This document shows, piece after piece, positions 35,190-47,448 of a DNA stretch of 64,000 nt (its first letter is position 1; every line of letters begins with the position of its first letter). The notes under the pieces are model-generated. The model ran no database searches and was not told the DNA's origin. It worked only from the letters and a program-made list of their open reading frames with translations. Location: positions 490,859 through 554,858 of the forward strand of contig MU278368.1 in the NCBI GenBank assembly GCA_022385755.1, read 5' to 3'. Origin of the DNA: Trametopsis cervina (Eukaryota; Basidiomycota; Agaricomycetes; Polyporales; Irpicaceae). The translations under genes and the position numbers were made by a program.

Positions 35190-37018
35190 ATGGCAGCCGA
35201 CAAAGCTTTGCCCACATTCGATGAATTGCCAAATTTTCATGAATATACGGGTTGTGCTTGGAGCGTCTGGGGCGATGATGATGAGCTTGGAACAGTAAAT
35301 CTATTGACAAAGAAGGTTGTAGCAGAGGCTGCCCGTGAAATCCAGTATGTTTTCATCATACTTTGAGCTAGCATTTTCGTAACAAGCACCGTCAACGAAT
35401 GCAGATTGGGCGAGATGATCAACTTGAACCTGTTAGTATTGTGAATTGGTCCACAAGAGATGCCTTCTAATCATAACATACACAGACCATTGAACTTTCC
35501 TGGAAAGGCAAGTGTAGACGAGCATAATCAAGTTTGCAGTGCCTGACATATTAGGTGTATCTACGTTCCTCCCGGAGTAGCCCCTGTACAAACGCCAACC
35601 TCCCGTTCACAACGTCTGGATGAAGTCTGAAGCTGTCAACGATGATTCTATCACAATCGTGCGTCATGTTCCACGTGTCCGCATGTTGCATGATGCAAGC
35701 TGTCCTGGCGGGTTTCCCCGTAGAATACGCAATCTGGCACGCAATGGGATGGCCTCCGGCATTACGGTGTGTTCGGAGGGCATAATGTCTTCTACAATAA
35801 GTGAGTGTTTTTATTGAAGCGTGTAAGCGACTATACGGACTTACGCGTACCATCTTGACAGTACCCCCTCTTCTTCGATCGCTCGAGGACATCTCAACAT
35901 CACTGATCCAGGCAAGGTCGATAAGGACAAGATTAAGCTCGGCATCCATAGTGCGCACCTTCTCATCAACCCATATATTTAGTGCATTGTTCACATTGAT
36001 GCACACAGACTGGGCTCAGCATGGTATATGTGGGCGTGGGGTGCTCCTTGATCTTGTTGAATTTTACACCGAGAGCGGTGAGAAACCGCTCCCATATGAT
36101 CCCTGGGCGACGCACCCCATCCCTGTGTCTGACCTTGAAGCATGCGCGAGAAAGCAAGGCGTTACGTTCAAACAAGGGGATATCTTACTTCTCCGAGTAG
36201 GCTTTACGCAGAAGTTCTATGCTGCTTCGGAGGTGGAGCGAGACTCGCTCGGTGGCAAACCAGAGACTTTGTAAGATGAGCGTAAAAATTAATTTCTTAT
36301 AGCTCTGGAGCTAACATACGAGGTAGCGCCGGTCTAGAGCAGACTGAGGATATGAAGCGATTCCTTTGGTGAGTACAGAGCATGACCAATTTGCTGACTG
36401 CGAAGATCGAGTCACTGACTTCAGGTAGGAACAATCACTTTGCTGCTGTTGCATCGGATACGCCTTGCATAGAGGTATATTGTGATGCATCTTCATCGTT
36501 GATACAACCTTGTTGAGTCAAACTTCTCAGCGGTGGCCAACGCCACAGGGGACTCCACAGCTACACCAGGTATATTTTTCCCTGCTCGGGATGCTGTAAC
36601 TTGAATGCACTGCTCACGGCTGCATTGATCTGTAGACGCTCCTAGGGTAAGCATCGTATTTCTTTTCGGTTATTACTGCTATTCAGCGCGAGTCCAGCCT
36701 GTGGGGCATGCCCATAGGTACGTCTTGAGCGTTATTGAGATGCATTATACATGAAGCTGATGTGGGACCGAAGGTGAATTTTTTGAGTTGGAGGCTCTGT
36801 CGAAAGCCTGCGCCAAAGCGAGCAGATACACATTCTTCTTTTCATCCTGGCCGTTGAACGTGTAAGATCAAATGCTATCGGTGCCTTTGAGTCGCGGTTG
36901 ATAACTTCATCCTTTGAAGGCTTGGCGGCGTGGCCAGTCCTCCCAACGCTGCCGTGAGCTATTTGCTGCTTTCCGTTAAATATGCACTGACTATCGATCA
37001 TGTTAGGCATATCTGTGA
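35190..37018 (+). CDS. Fungal cyclase-family hydrolase (kynurenine formamidase-like)
   Basis: Metal-dependent hydrolase of the putative cyclase family (PF04199 type), about 330 residues. The start MAADKALPTFDELP leads to CAWSVWGDDDELGTVNLLT, LGEMINLNLPLNFPGK, VHNVWMKSEAVNDD, SGTQWDGLRHYGVFGG (the fungal form of the metal-binding HxGTHxDxxxH region), WAQHGICGRGVLLDLVEFY, GDILLLRVGFTQKF, NNHFAAVASDTPCIERWP, LLGLWGMPIGEFFELEAL and YTFFFSSWPLNV, ending NAAAYL. About ten introns are needed. One, 35508-35580, uses a GC donor (aag|gcaagt). The last intron ends just before gcatatctgtga, which gives the family's usual short C-terminus. The substrate is unknown. Confidence 0.85.
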
Positions 37019-37195
37019 ACAGGATATATGCCGCCTACGGTTGGAACTTCAATGAATTGTCTGAGAAAGTGTGCACCGTGCAAAGCTCTTGGTCAAAGTC
37101 ATGGCTCTGAAAACAGTGGGATGGATTAATAAAAATACAGCGTGATGTCACTCGGTTAGACATATGGGTATGCAATATATACAGCGGTTGCTCAT

Positions 37196-37992
37196 TCAGT
37201 CTATGACACCGAGATGATCTTCTTTTATGGTGCCTATTGCAAACTAGAGAAAACACCAGTAAATTATATCAGACTAAGAGGTAATAGAGGCCGCAATAAT
37301 AGGAGACGTACAATTTCGGTGGCGTCTACACGCGTTCCTACTATCTTTAGTCTTACTTTGGTGTTCTTTTCTATGATCTAACGTGCAAAGTAGGGTTGGT
37401 CGACAAGAGTGCGGAGCACAAAATAATCGCACCTGCTCGTCAGACGCGAACGAAGGCGGATTTGAATTTGGATCGAATTTCATGTCAGGGTGGATAAGCT
37501 ATGCAAAAGGTTACGTGTAGTGCTGAGAAGGCAGCATGCATGATCACGTACTTGGTGGGACACAAACACCGCTAAAGGTCCTACGTCCGCGAAGAAGCCC
37601 ATCTGTGGCCAGACTCGAGACATGTTGTACATAAAAAAAAGAACAAAAAGTACCTTATTCACGTTGTTCACCACCCCATCGACAACCTCTCCCTTGAACG
37701 GCTTGAAAACAATGGCTCGGTAGCGCGTTATGAACTCTGCTTGGCCACTTCCCGGTAGCACCATGCCTTTGCCAATGTCCAGGATGGAGACAACAGCGAT
37801 TATATACCCAAATTGTCCAGAGCACGTTCCTTCTACGTCGGCATAGAGCTTGGACTCTAGGTACTGGAGCATGCGTGGGCCAAAATACGACGGATGCAAC
37901 AGGATGGTATGTGAGAGCTCTTTCTATGGGCACGCTGATAATTAGCACAATATGCACAGAATGCTGCAACGACAGCTCACAATGAAAAACAT
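37196..37992 (-). CDS. RPB7: RNA polymerase II subunit Rpb7
   Basis: Stalk subunit that pairs with Rpb4 and binds nascent RNA. The first exon is only 12 nt (37981-37992, MFFI), followed by [19 protein letters not shown]. The N-terminal half ([60 protein letters not shown]) is the RNP-like domain. The C-terminal S1/OB half has [50 protein letters not shown] and the invariant end [12 protein letters not shown]. The length is near the usual ~175 residues. It is convergent with the cyclase gene at ~180 bp and divergent from the ZNF511-like gene. Confidence 0.95.
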
Positions 37993-38226
37993 CTTCGAAT
38001 GAGTCGCACCAGACCAGAGAGTAGTGTACAATAAGGTCACAGTAAGGCGGAGTAGGCGCGTGACAGATCTGGTGCATTAAGCACGTGACCCTGGTTTCCC
38101 TCTAATTGCCTGGTGGCCCCGCACCATCTTAACTACTATCCTTCCACAGTAAGTGATTCGACGAGCAACCAAGCCTCAATACCTTGGCTAAAACACTTTA
38201 TACAGCTTACGACTCTCACGCACTTA

Positions 38227-39460
38227 ATGTCTGGCAAGCGACCGCGTACTCCATCTAATAATCTACTCGAAGCTCCATCTCAAGATCAAGACCTATATCA
38301 GTCTGCCGAGCCTGTATCTAAGGCAAAGAGAACAAACGCGTCGCAGGCGACTTTGAGCGATCATCCACTGCTCTGCACTCTTCCGCCAACTTGTAATCCA
38401 CCCAACCGGCCTACACCTCTCCTCAACTCGAAGGAACTAGAATCTCATTACGCCACCTATCACGCGCATGTTTGCGAAGAGGGCGATTGCGGTTGCGTGT
38501 TTCCTGATGCAAAACTATTGGAGCTGGTATGTTGTGTTTTTCGAACTGTCGGCGACTTTGCTGAATTCCTTCTCTATCGCTTGCAGCATCAAACGGAATG
38601 CCACGACCCCATAGCTGCCTTGCGAAAGGAGCGAGGGGAGAAAATTGTATGTGCTACCACTGCTTATTGCTCCTATAGCGCACTTACGATATGCGCAATA
38701 GTTTGCGTGTCATCTCCCGACATGCACACGCATGTTTGGTAGTCCCAAAACTCGGAGGCTACATCTCATCCAGGCACATGGGTACCCTAAGGAGTACTTT
38801 TTTGCAGTGACGAACAAAGGCGTTGGTGGACTATTGAAGAAATGGGGCGAGGGGGCGAGCATGATTAGGGGATCGTGGAGTGCAAGGGATGGTCCGCATA
38901 GCGAAGAAGAAGGTGATAGTGACGAGGGAAGTAATGCAGAGGATAAAGAAGAGGAGCGTGATTATACCCTCAGGGAGGACAGTGGTGCAAGAACATCATC
39001 CCGGCTTGACGAGGGTCCTTTGATTGAAGACGACGACGATACAGAAGAGATCGGAGTGGAACCGGACGAAAGCCTAGACGACTTGGCGGCGTCCATGGAC
39101 ACACTGTCATTGGTTCCTCCTACTATCCGTTTCGGCCGAGGAGCGAAGCACGGGAGTGTATCTCACCATGTTCCCTCCGGTTCAGGTAGAAGAGGGCGGC
39201 ATTCCAGTAAGCGTGTGGACGGCCAGGCTCGTATGGATGTGGATAATACAGCTGGGGCTGCAAGCAATCCACGCGGCAGAGGAAGAAGCCGGAGGGCCTC
39301 CCAAGACGTTAGCCGCGGGCAAAGTCGTGCAGGACCCCCAGTTCCGCCTAGAGGTCTTGGTGCAGGTCGACGCGGACTCGCTGGGCGCGGACGGATTTCT
39401 ATTGGTCATGTTTCCGTCGGACGTGGCGGCACAGCATATGGCATGGGCAGAGGGAATTAA
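38227..39460 (+). CDS. ZNF511-like C2H2 zinc-finger protein
   Basis: Three exons. The N-terminus is Ser/Pro rich, followed by a C2H2-type cluster: CTLPPTC with ESHYATYHAHVC, CEEGDCGCVFPDAKLLELHQ with ECHDP, then FACHLPTCTRMFGSPKTRRL with HLIQAHGYPKEYFF. The paired CxxxxC fingers, the HxxxH spacing and the HGYPxEYFF ending are typical of ZNF511 proteins, which are nuclear and poorly characterised. Downstream lie an acidic stretch (EEEGDSDEGSNAEDKEEE) and an Arg/Gly-rich C-terminus (GRGRSRR, GAGRRGLAGRGR) that could bind RNA. Introns follow ...LLEL and ...GEKI. Confidence 0.8.
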
Positions 39461-40047
39461 CACCACATTTGCAAACCATGATGTTGTTCCTTTGGCAAGC
39501 AGAATGTACTGCGTTGTGCACCCGTCGACCTAACGATAATCTTATTCCGATCTCGGACTCCACTTATACCTTCGGTGCCCGGTAAATTTTCTGCTGGCAT
39601 GTGGTCTGTTGAGTGTTTTCTGCTTTCACACAGAAGATGATGACCCAAGCGCAGCAGACTACTACGATAAGATAGCCTATATGTCACTCATTTAGAAGCA
39701 ATGCAGTTCGTATCGCCGGTGTGCACCTTTCATGTCTTTCGATCGATGCCACTGACCACCACTCAGGTGCTATATACCGGTCACATCCGAGCAGTGTGTT
39801 GTGTATCCTGACATTTCCCGATGGTTGGACATGAACGTCACAGCCTCAATCTATTATTTCCCAATAGCGAGACCCAAGTGAAATGCGCGTCTCGCTGAGA
39901 ACCCCGAGCTTTAGAGTTTTGTGCCCGGCTCATCTATCTTTCCTAAGCTTATTCGGCGCATTTTCTGCATATAAAAGAAGAGCCGATGTCTGTTTTCGCT
40001 ATATCAGTACGCCAGCCAATCTCCCTTGTCTCCCTTGAAGTTACATT
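39461..40047. other. Intergenic upstream of the DUF6533 gene
   Basis: Contains the TATA-like element listed separately and no recognised gene. Confidence 0.5.
39970..39977 (+). promoter_or_regulatory. TATA-like box of the DUF6533 gene
   Basis: tataaaag, 71 bp before the ATG at 40048. Position and sequence fit a fungal core promoter. Confidence 0.5.
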
Positions 40048-41579
40048 ATGTCCACAGATGGAGTTGCAACCGGACAGCCATTGGTTCTACCTCATGACAT
40101 GATGTACGTGGCCTCTCCGAGACATCAATCTATGCTGATTGGTGTTGTCTGGAGTGACCAATGGATGTATGCCCACTGCGCGCTTGCCGGTAGGTGATGT
40201 GTATGTTGAAGCTGCTACTGCGGAAATTTATGAACAAGCTTCTAATCGAAAGGGCTCATCGCATACGAGCATCTGATAACTTTTGGTCGCGAGATACACT
40301 GCATCTGGGTCCCGAAATGGAATAGAGGGACCATCATCTTTCTACTCACTCGTTACTCGTTGTTGGGTTTGGGCGTTGTCTTGTTCATTCAGGACAGAGC
40401 ACCGCATGGTTCAGTGAGTCTATACATCATCGACATCCCGCATTTTGATACTGATAGATTTGCCAGAGGCGAGTGCTTTTTGACAAGATGTTCAGAGCTT
40501 TATTCACTCGACCTCTCAGCTGTGACGTAACAGAAAGACTCTATGAAGGTTTTATCCTATCGATTTGTTTAATGATTTGCGGTACGTATTCGCCTCTTTA
40601 CCCTTCATTGGTTACAACTAACGGCTGTAGTGTTCTCGGGACTACGTGCCAGCGTGATATGGAATCGGAGTATATCTGTTTTTGTCATTGCATTTACTAT
40701 GTTGGCTGTTTCTGCAATAACCTACATGGTGAGTGATTCTCTATCATGCCTATTATGTACGAGAGCCGATATGGGAAATACTTTTAGGTGCTTTTCGTCA
40801 ACGTGTCATCGACGCATGTCTCTGTTCGAAGCACCACAAGCTTTTACTGTAGGGCACAATACAGCATGTCCGATTCAACTCTCCAAACGTACGTGATATA
40901 CCTCTGCTCTTTATCAATAGCTGATGTGACTTCCACGTCCCGAGTAGTAGTTAAGTAACACCTGATGCGAAGAAGTTACAACTATTGACGCATCCACTTT
41001 TAGTAAACCTGATATCGCGTGTCTGCTCTCTTGTTGGAGATGCATTTGTGCTCACGTTAACCTGGATTAAGACATTTGGTGCCTTTCGGGTGATTCGGAG
41101 CAGCGGCGTAAGCGCATCATTGACAGAGTATCTTCTGCGCGATGGTACTCCATTTTCTTTCTTCTCCGTGAACTGATGCTAATAGAAGCGCGGGAATGTG
41201 TCCAGGGACACTGTATTTTGTGTAAGTAGCCCTAGAGAATTGCATTTAGCATAGGGCACTGACCGACATCCTGTCCCTATACAGGTCTCTTTTTGCGCTG
41301 AACATATGTCAACTACAAGTCAAGGTTCGGTTATCAGTTTATTCATCTAGATACTGAAGCCTTACGGGCTACCCTAGAACACGGCGCTGGTTGTCACATT
41401 GCTTCATGGGTATGTCTGGAGGCTTGTATCATACTCGTATTAACTATCCTTCCAGTTTTGCAGCAATACTTATCTGCCGGTTTCTTTTGGATCTGCGGGT
41501 TGTGCATGATGCACAGCTAGCCACCTCTGACTTGCAGACTATATTGGTGGATAATATCACTGCGGAGAAGAAGGATTAA
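40048..41579 (+). CDS. DUF6533-domain multi-pass membrane protein
   Basis: Agaricomycete-specific family. After a short leader (MSTDGVATGQPLVLPHDM), the DUF6533 signature reads CALAGLIAYEHLITFGREI, then IWVPKWNRGTIIFLLTRYSL. Further hydrophobic segments follow: LYEGFILSICLMICVFSGLR, SISVFVIAFTMLAVSAITYM, VSRVCSLVGDAF-like with LTLTWIKTFGAFRVI, then LLRDG and ALNICQLQ, ending with a cytosolic tail (QTILVDNITAEKKD). About nine exons; the internal borders near 41150-41400 are the least certain. No function is known for the family. It is convergent with the alpha/beta hydrolase gene. Confidence 0.75.
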
Positions 41580-42021
41580 CTAGCTGATCTAATCGAGCCC
41601 GGGAAGCAATCAACGAAAAGCCGGTAAGTATGCGCATGACTATTCGCGTGAATCCAATAAATGCTTACACGGGGATAGTGTGCTCGTGGGCGGCGGTCTA
41701 TCATCTGCGCCTGACTCATAGCCACAACTGATGGACATGATAGAGGAAAGCCTGGACGAAGTATCGAAGAATGTCTTGGCGGTTCATAGCATAGAAGTTC
41801 ATGTACCCCTCGACCAGAGAGACATCATGCTAGCGCATTCTTTACTCCGCACCTAGGCCCTATCAACTATGTGTACATGACACGAGACCCTTTTCTCTAC
41901 GAAATATATAAAATACAAACTCCCAGTACGCGTTATATATCCAAGACAGTCGGAAGGTCATCGTATAAAGTCGATGCCCGCCGCACATTCCGCGCAAAAA
42001 GAACGCAGCGAATGCGCAATC
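41580..42021. other. Intergenic between convergent genes
   Basis: AT-rich in part (atatataaaata near 41905), no gene recognised. Confidence 0.45.
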
Positions 42022-43384
42022 TCAACAGCTCAATTTATCTGTACCGCTTTGAAGCTCCGGTCCTACTACATTTGAAGAAATTTCGGCTTCACAAGTGTCT
42101 TCTCCTGGCTGCTCTGCTAGAAGAGCTTTCAAAGTACGCTCAGGCTGATCCCAATGAGCCTAAAGTGTGATTTTGTTATCAAACAGCGCGTGCGAATAAG
42201 ATGGCAAAGGTCGGAACTCACAAAGTGATTGGCCTTCGTCAACCTCACTATTTCGATTCTCCGGACACGTTTGCCCGCTTTTGTCGCATCCTCAAGCTCA
42301 TTTTGAAGTGCCCATGTCCCCCATGGGATCTCCCACGGGGATTCGTCGCACCAAAGGTATCGAAGCTCAACGCTGTCCCAGCCGTCATAGCTATTGGTGT
42401 CCGACGACGCCTGGGTTGCGTCGGTCGTTGGGGAGAGATACAGCGCCCGCTCCCGCAAAGAGGCGAAAAGTCCGTGCTGTATCCCTGCCTGCATGAGCAC
42501 CTGGTCTGACCCTCCGGGAGCACCTGGTGCAAGGTACCGCGTGCCAGAAACCTCTTCGGGGGTCATAGTGAGGAGTGTCGGACGCGGGTGTTCGAGGGGA
42601 GTGCGATGTTCGAGAGTATCGGGGGAGTTGCCATGCGCGTAGTATCCCGATACCCAGACAGGAAAGAGCTTGATGCCTTCACCGTGGGAGTGAGAGGGAT
42701 CGGTAAGAGGGTTATAGAATGCAGCAGGAGGCGGAAATCCTAAGGCGTGGTACGGAGGGTCTGTGAAGAAGTGCTGAGCCGTAAGAAATGAGAGATGGTA
42801 AGAGGAAGGCGACATACCGTACGCGACGACACGCGTGATGTACTCGTACAGAGGCATTCCGTCGGCCGCGAAATTGTGCGCATGAGCGAGGAACTGCATC
42901 ATCCACACTGTACCGAAGGAGTGTCCTGCAATGATCACGCTTTTCCTGGCGAGGGCCGCATCGCGGACGAATGCAAGGATCGCGTCGTGTGTCTCGATGG
43001 CGCGAGCCTCAGTGTATTGCAAAAGTTGATGTAATCCCATAGACTTGTCTTGAATGCTAAGCGCAGAGTCAAGCGGTCTACGGTCGCCTTCTGATAGCGG
43101 TGTAGCACTGGGAAAGTCCCGCCGATTAACGAGCACAATGCGACAGTTGTATGCTTCAGCGAAAGGCAGAATGCGAGCAAAAGTGCCTAAAGAGATCGAC
43201 GGGGCGCATAGAGTACACTCCGATAAATATCTAAACACGACGAAAATTGATTAAAATATTTACCATTATGTGAGCCAAACCCGTGCAGAAGGAACAGCGT
43301 CGTGTAGTTTCCGGTGTTTTGCGTTGGTACTCCAGTATCATAGATTGCAAAGCAACCCATTGGTCGCAGCTTACGGTCGGTCAT
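42022..43384 (-). CDS. Alpha/beta-hydrolase fold protein
   Basis: Three exons on the minus strand. N-terminal MTDRKLRPMGCFAIYDTG leads to the oxyanion-hole motif LFLLHGFGSHNGT, the strand-turn IVLVNRRDFPSA, the nucleophile elbow IIAGHSFGTVWMMQFLAH (Ser in GHSFG) and a C-terminal His in NHFAHWDQPERTLKAL. These make a plausible Ser-Asp-His catalytic set. The final exon was joined through the intron whose donor is gtgagttccg at the ANHF codons, and it ends TDKLSC. A cytosolic esterase or epoxide-hydrolase-like enzyme is likely; the substrate is not predictable from the sequence alone. Confidence 0.82.
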
Positions 43385-44528
43385 TGAGACGCTTGAGAGC
43401 CGGGAGTTAGGAGTAAGACAGAAAGGAGAGGATGAACGTCCTATGATGGGATTCGAAGCACTCTCAGGAGTGTGTTGTAGTGATATAAGCTACCGATTCC
43501 ATCACATCCGCTTAGGCATGTTCGTGAGGTTCTGCGTATCATGTCAACCGTAGAACAGAACGCACGCTGTTTGTTACGATCAATACCTTGCTGACGGATT
43601 CTTGCATATAAGGTTGCAAACTTCGTAGTGCAGCAGCTCTCTATCGTGTCGAGACCATGAGATCCGGGTCTCAAGCCTCAGCACGCGTGGAAGATAGTTA
43701 CTGTACATCCAGCTCTCAGGCTCGGCCGGCGGCATCACGGACGAAGCTTATGTAATAAGCGCCACAAAGTCGTTGCTTGAATAGGATGAATATCCCATAC
43801 CATCATGTCATCTATTGAGCTCGTGTATTGATCTGCAACGAGGTATCTGCCATGTCATTATCGTGCAACGCACTGTCCCGAAACTAACAAGAGCTAGCCA
43901 CAGTGCCCGCAAGGTCAATCTTGGCAGCATGGGACATTCTGCTCGGGGAACCGTGACATCCGTGGCTCGGAGGCTTTAGAGGGAGTGACTCAGAGTTCAG
44001 GGCCTTCGGGTTCACACTGTTAACTCTCATCCCACGGGAAGCTTAAATCTCTGATGTGCCCTCTGGTGCTGATACTGTCCGCCCTGCCCTCGCTTCCACG
44101 CTCACGCAACATTTTCTTCCCTTCTAGAAAACGCAGCAGCGATGCTTTCCCATGTGACTTGGGTCGTCATTCTCCCTGCGACTGAAGGACTCTTATACGG
44201 AGATACCTGTGCTTTGCAGAACCCGCGTACCCACCGCCTTGAATTGCATGTGTGCCATGCACCCTCATTCCGCCGGTGTCCATATAAATTCCTAGTCTTT
44301 TGCGACTCGAACTCGCACACGTAAGTGAAACCCCCATTGACCAGGCATCTGAGACGACTGTCATCCGGAAATGCGTCTACACGCACACGGACGCACTACT
44401 CCGAATACTATAAAATTCGCGAGAGAAGTAATCGCGAGGAGCTTTCGTTCTGCCCTTCGATCGACGTCGCAGACCGGGTGGATGTGGATGTCTGTCTCCG
44501 TCATCTCCTACACGGCACAAACTACAAT
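43385..44528. other. Long divergent intergenic region
   Basis: 1.1 kb upstream of both the hydrolase (minus) and the orphan membrane protein (plus). Short open frames lack motifs and splice support. Confidence 0.45.
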
Positions 44529-45950
44529 ATGCTGCTACTCACCGAGGCCGCGTTGATATCAACATCCATCGAGGCTATGCTATATGGTATGGCTGCAATG
44601 TCTCTCGACGTAAGGGTGCTAATCATGCGCAATCTGCCTGCTTTTTTGCAGGCTTCTCAGTTCTGATGTTCATACTGACTATCTGGATACTATTACGCAG
44701 CGAGGCAAAACGATATCCTAAGCATGCTCTCATCGCTACTGCATGCGCTTTGCTTACGCTTTCTACCGCGGTACGCCTCACAGACGCAGCCATATCGATT
44801 TAGGAATGCGGCTCAAATGTACACGTTTAGGAAATGATTGTCAATATTCTCCGCATATGCGAGGGCTTTTTGAACATCGATCCTACACAGTCATTGAATT
44901 TCTTCAACTCCGTCTCCGAGCCGACATTCGTTATCAAAAGCTGTCTCTTTAATGCCCAGACTCTTATCCTGGATGCAGTTGTCGTCAGTTGCTCTCACGC
45001 GTTCCTTTCCTCTCCGTAATTCACATACATATCGCACGCAGATCTATCGCACGTGGGTGGTCTGGCAAAACAGCTTGAGAGTTATTCTATTCCCTCTGAT
45101 AGGATGGTTCGGCTTGTTGGGCGAGTGACCAACGACGAGCAGCATTGCATTCCATGTCTGACCTGTTCTTCCGGTCATCGCAGCGTGCTCTATTGGGAAT
45201 AACATCGCCCTTGCTACGGCGTCTGAGAATCCAGGAGATGTCTTCGCGACTCAGACGGGTCAATGGATAACGTCTGTATACTCGATGACGCTGGTCACCA
45301 ACCTGTCCGCCACTAGTAGGTTATGCATTCTTCGCAACGCAGGTCTAAGACCGGTGGCTCACCCGAGAAACCTATATCTTAGGTCTCCTCGCTTACCGTA
45401 TCTGGACGATTAACCGCGAGACAAGCAACTACCGGATGACAGATCGCCTTTCCCCCGTGCTGCGCGTTGTTATCGAGTCCGGTGCAATATATTCACTCAC
45501 TATCATCGCCGCGATCATAACTTTTGCCATCCAGTCTCCAGGAGTATACGTTCTTCTTGACATGGTGAGTGTTCCTGACTTCGTTTTATACACGACGTCC
45601 ATACGCTCGTACTGATCACGCGCCTGTTTTGAAAACAGATATCACCTATCATATCCATCGTCTTTAATATGATCATCATACGAGTAGGGATCGCCTCGAA
45701 GAGAATCCTCTCTGGCAACAGTGCCCAGGACTCCAATATTGTGCCATCGTCCCCCAGAAGCGAGCGCGGCGTTGCGCCCTTCCATCTCGGTTGGCTGCGG
45801 GAAAGCGGAGCGCATGAGATGAAATCGTTGGCGGTGGAGATTACACAGTACAGGGAGACGGACACAGAAGGTGGGTCGTTGGCGGGCCCTGGCGATGTGT
45901 CGTCAGAGATGAGCAGTCGGAAAGTGAAGTTAGCCGTAGAAACAGTATGA
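44529..45950 (+). CDS. Orphan seven-helix-type fungal membrane protein
   Basis: Starts MLLLTEAALISTSIEAMLYG and continues FSVLMFILTIWILLRSEA, HALIATACALLTLSTA, LFNAQTLILDAVVIYRTWVV, VILFPLIGWFGLL, CSIGNNIALATASENPGD, GQWITSVYSMTLVTNLSAT, GLLAYRIWTINRE, VIESGAIYSLTIIAAIITFA and ISPIISIVFNMIIIRVGIA, with a charged tail. This helix order (EAxLYG.., DAV.IYR.W.VW.., ESGAIYS..) is common in uncharacterised Agaricomycete membrane proteins with GPCR-like topology. About six introns. Function and ligand are unknown. Confidence 0.78.
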
Positions 45951-46538
45951 GAGTAAGCTGTTTGTTATACGGAATTCTAGACCGTTCGAACACTCTGACT
46001 CCGAGACTACTGCGAGCATTAGTTGCTACCACACTGCAGATGGCATATGAGGATGCTGGTAGAGGACGGGGTGGAAGTTAGCCCACTGGTTGATACTTCA
46101 TCAGTAGAGAACTGGCCCCCAGGGCATCGTACCCATGATATGAAAGGTAGTCGATATATACCACACGTTCCAGGACCTTTAGTCCGTGAATGGGGCCGCC
46201 GTCTTGTCCGCATCCAGTTAACGGATCCACTAGAGGACCAAGCAGACCTTGAAAGGACAGGCTGCACTACTCACTTTCGATGTTTGGGCATGCAATAGAA
46301 CGAAGGTGCAGCCACTGAGCAAGTACCCTAAAGGAAGCATCGCTAAAGGCGTGCGCCCCGCAACAAAGCTTCAGAACGCGTCACTGTAACTTAGTGTAAG
46401 TCTAGAGGGCGTGAGTATGTTAAACCTCCAAAACCTGGCGCGATGCTCTTAATCTTCCGCCCAAAGCGATAGACGAGACACACCTTGCACAATATCTCGC
46501 CGGAGGACTTTCACAAGACGGCCCATCCTCAGTATGGT
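45951..46538. other. Intergenic between convergent genes
   Basis: A 276-bp open frame (46023-46298) on the plus strand has no recognised motif and overlaps an antisense frame of similar length; not called. Confidence 0.45.
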
Positions 46539-47448
46539 CTATGAACCATCCAATTCCGTGTCTGGTCTACCTGAGCGCCCCAGTTCTGCCTCCTTCTCAT
46601 CTTTCTCCCTCTGTGCCTTTACCCGCTTCCTGATCTCAGCCCTCCGCTCCATTCCAAACTCCCTGGCCTCCCTCCGTGCTTCAGCGAGATTCGAAGCGGC
46701 GCTCCTATGTCGATTGTCTGTTTGCTGGGGACTAATGTACATTATCGAAGGAAAAATTGCCGCTCCAACCGCCTGGATGTAATTGAAGAAATCAGCACGA
46801 ATAAATACGGTGGTAACAGTGGTCAGGCACTGGGACGTACGAGGACAGCGGCGCACAAGATGACTTTATCCTTCCATTGGTCGTTCGCCCCGTCCAGAGT
46901 TTTACTCCGACTTCGCGCATTATCTGTGTAGTCATCCCATGAAAAAGCGAATTCCCCCGCACCCCATCCGCGATTGCTACCGCTGCTCGCACGCGTCCCA
47001 CCATGGGTAGACGGGCGGTATCGCCGTCTGCGCTCAAGCTCGGCATACACTGAGTCGTTCCATGTGTCTCCTAGGTGCTGCCGTGAAGCTTTCCCGCGCA
47101 ATACATCATATGCATATGTTATGGACTGAAATCGAGCGTGGCGAACGCTAGAAGGTACCTGTCGGCTGTGTGGAGAGTCGGGGTGGTATATCTTCACAAG
47201 GTCAAAATCTTTGAGACCAGGAGAGGTGGTTAGGCCATTATTCAACTAGAGCGTTCTACGGTGAATAGCACAAGAGACGTACATCTTGCTTTGATATCCT
47301 GCTGGGTTGCTGTTGAGGAAAGATGGAATATCTGGTGTGGGGTTGGGTGTGGGTGTTGGGGAAACGGGTAGAGAGAGGATATGGAAGGATAGGAGGACGT
47401 AGAGACGTGTCTAAAAATGAGGCGAGCGGGACCTTGCACTCGGTACAT
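46539..47448 (-). CDS. Mitochondrial J-domain (DnaJ-like) membrane protein
   Basis: Starts with a mitochondrial-type presequence (MYRVQGPARLIFRHVSTSS). The J-domain runs HQIFHLSSTATQQDIKARYF, then DLVKIYHPDSPHSRQ (HPD motif intact), ARFQSITYAYDVLRGKASR. After it come a basic linker, one transmembrane segment (KVILCAAVLAVGAAIFPS) and a highly charged Arg/Glu-rich tail (EARREAREFGMERRAEIRKR). Three exons: the first intron follows ...IKAR and the second follows ...CAAVL. Layout and size fit fungal single-span J-proteins of the inner or outer mitochondrial membrane that recruit Hsp70. Which one is not certain. Confidence 0.8.
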
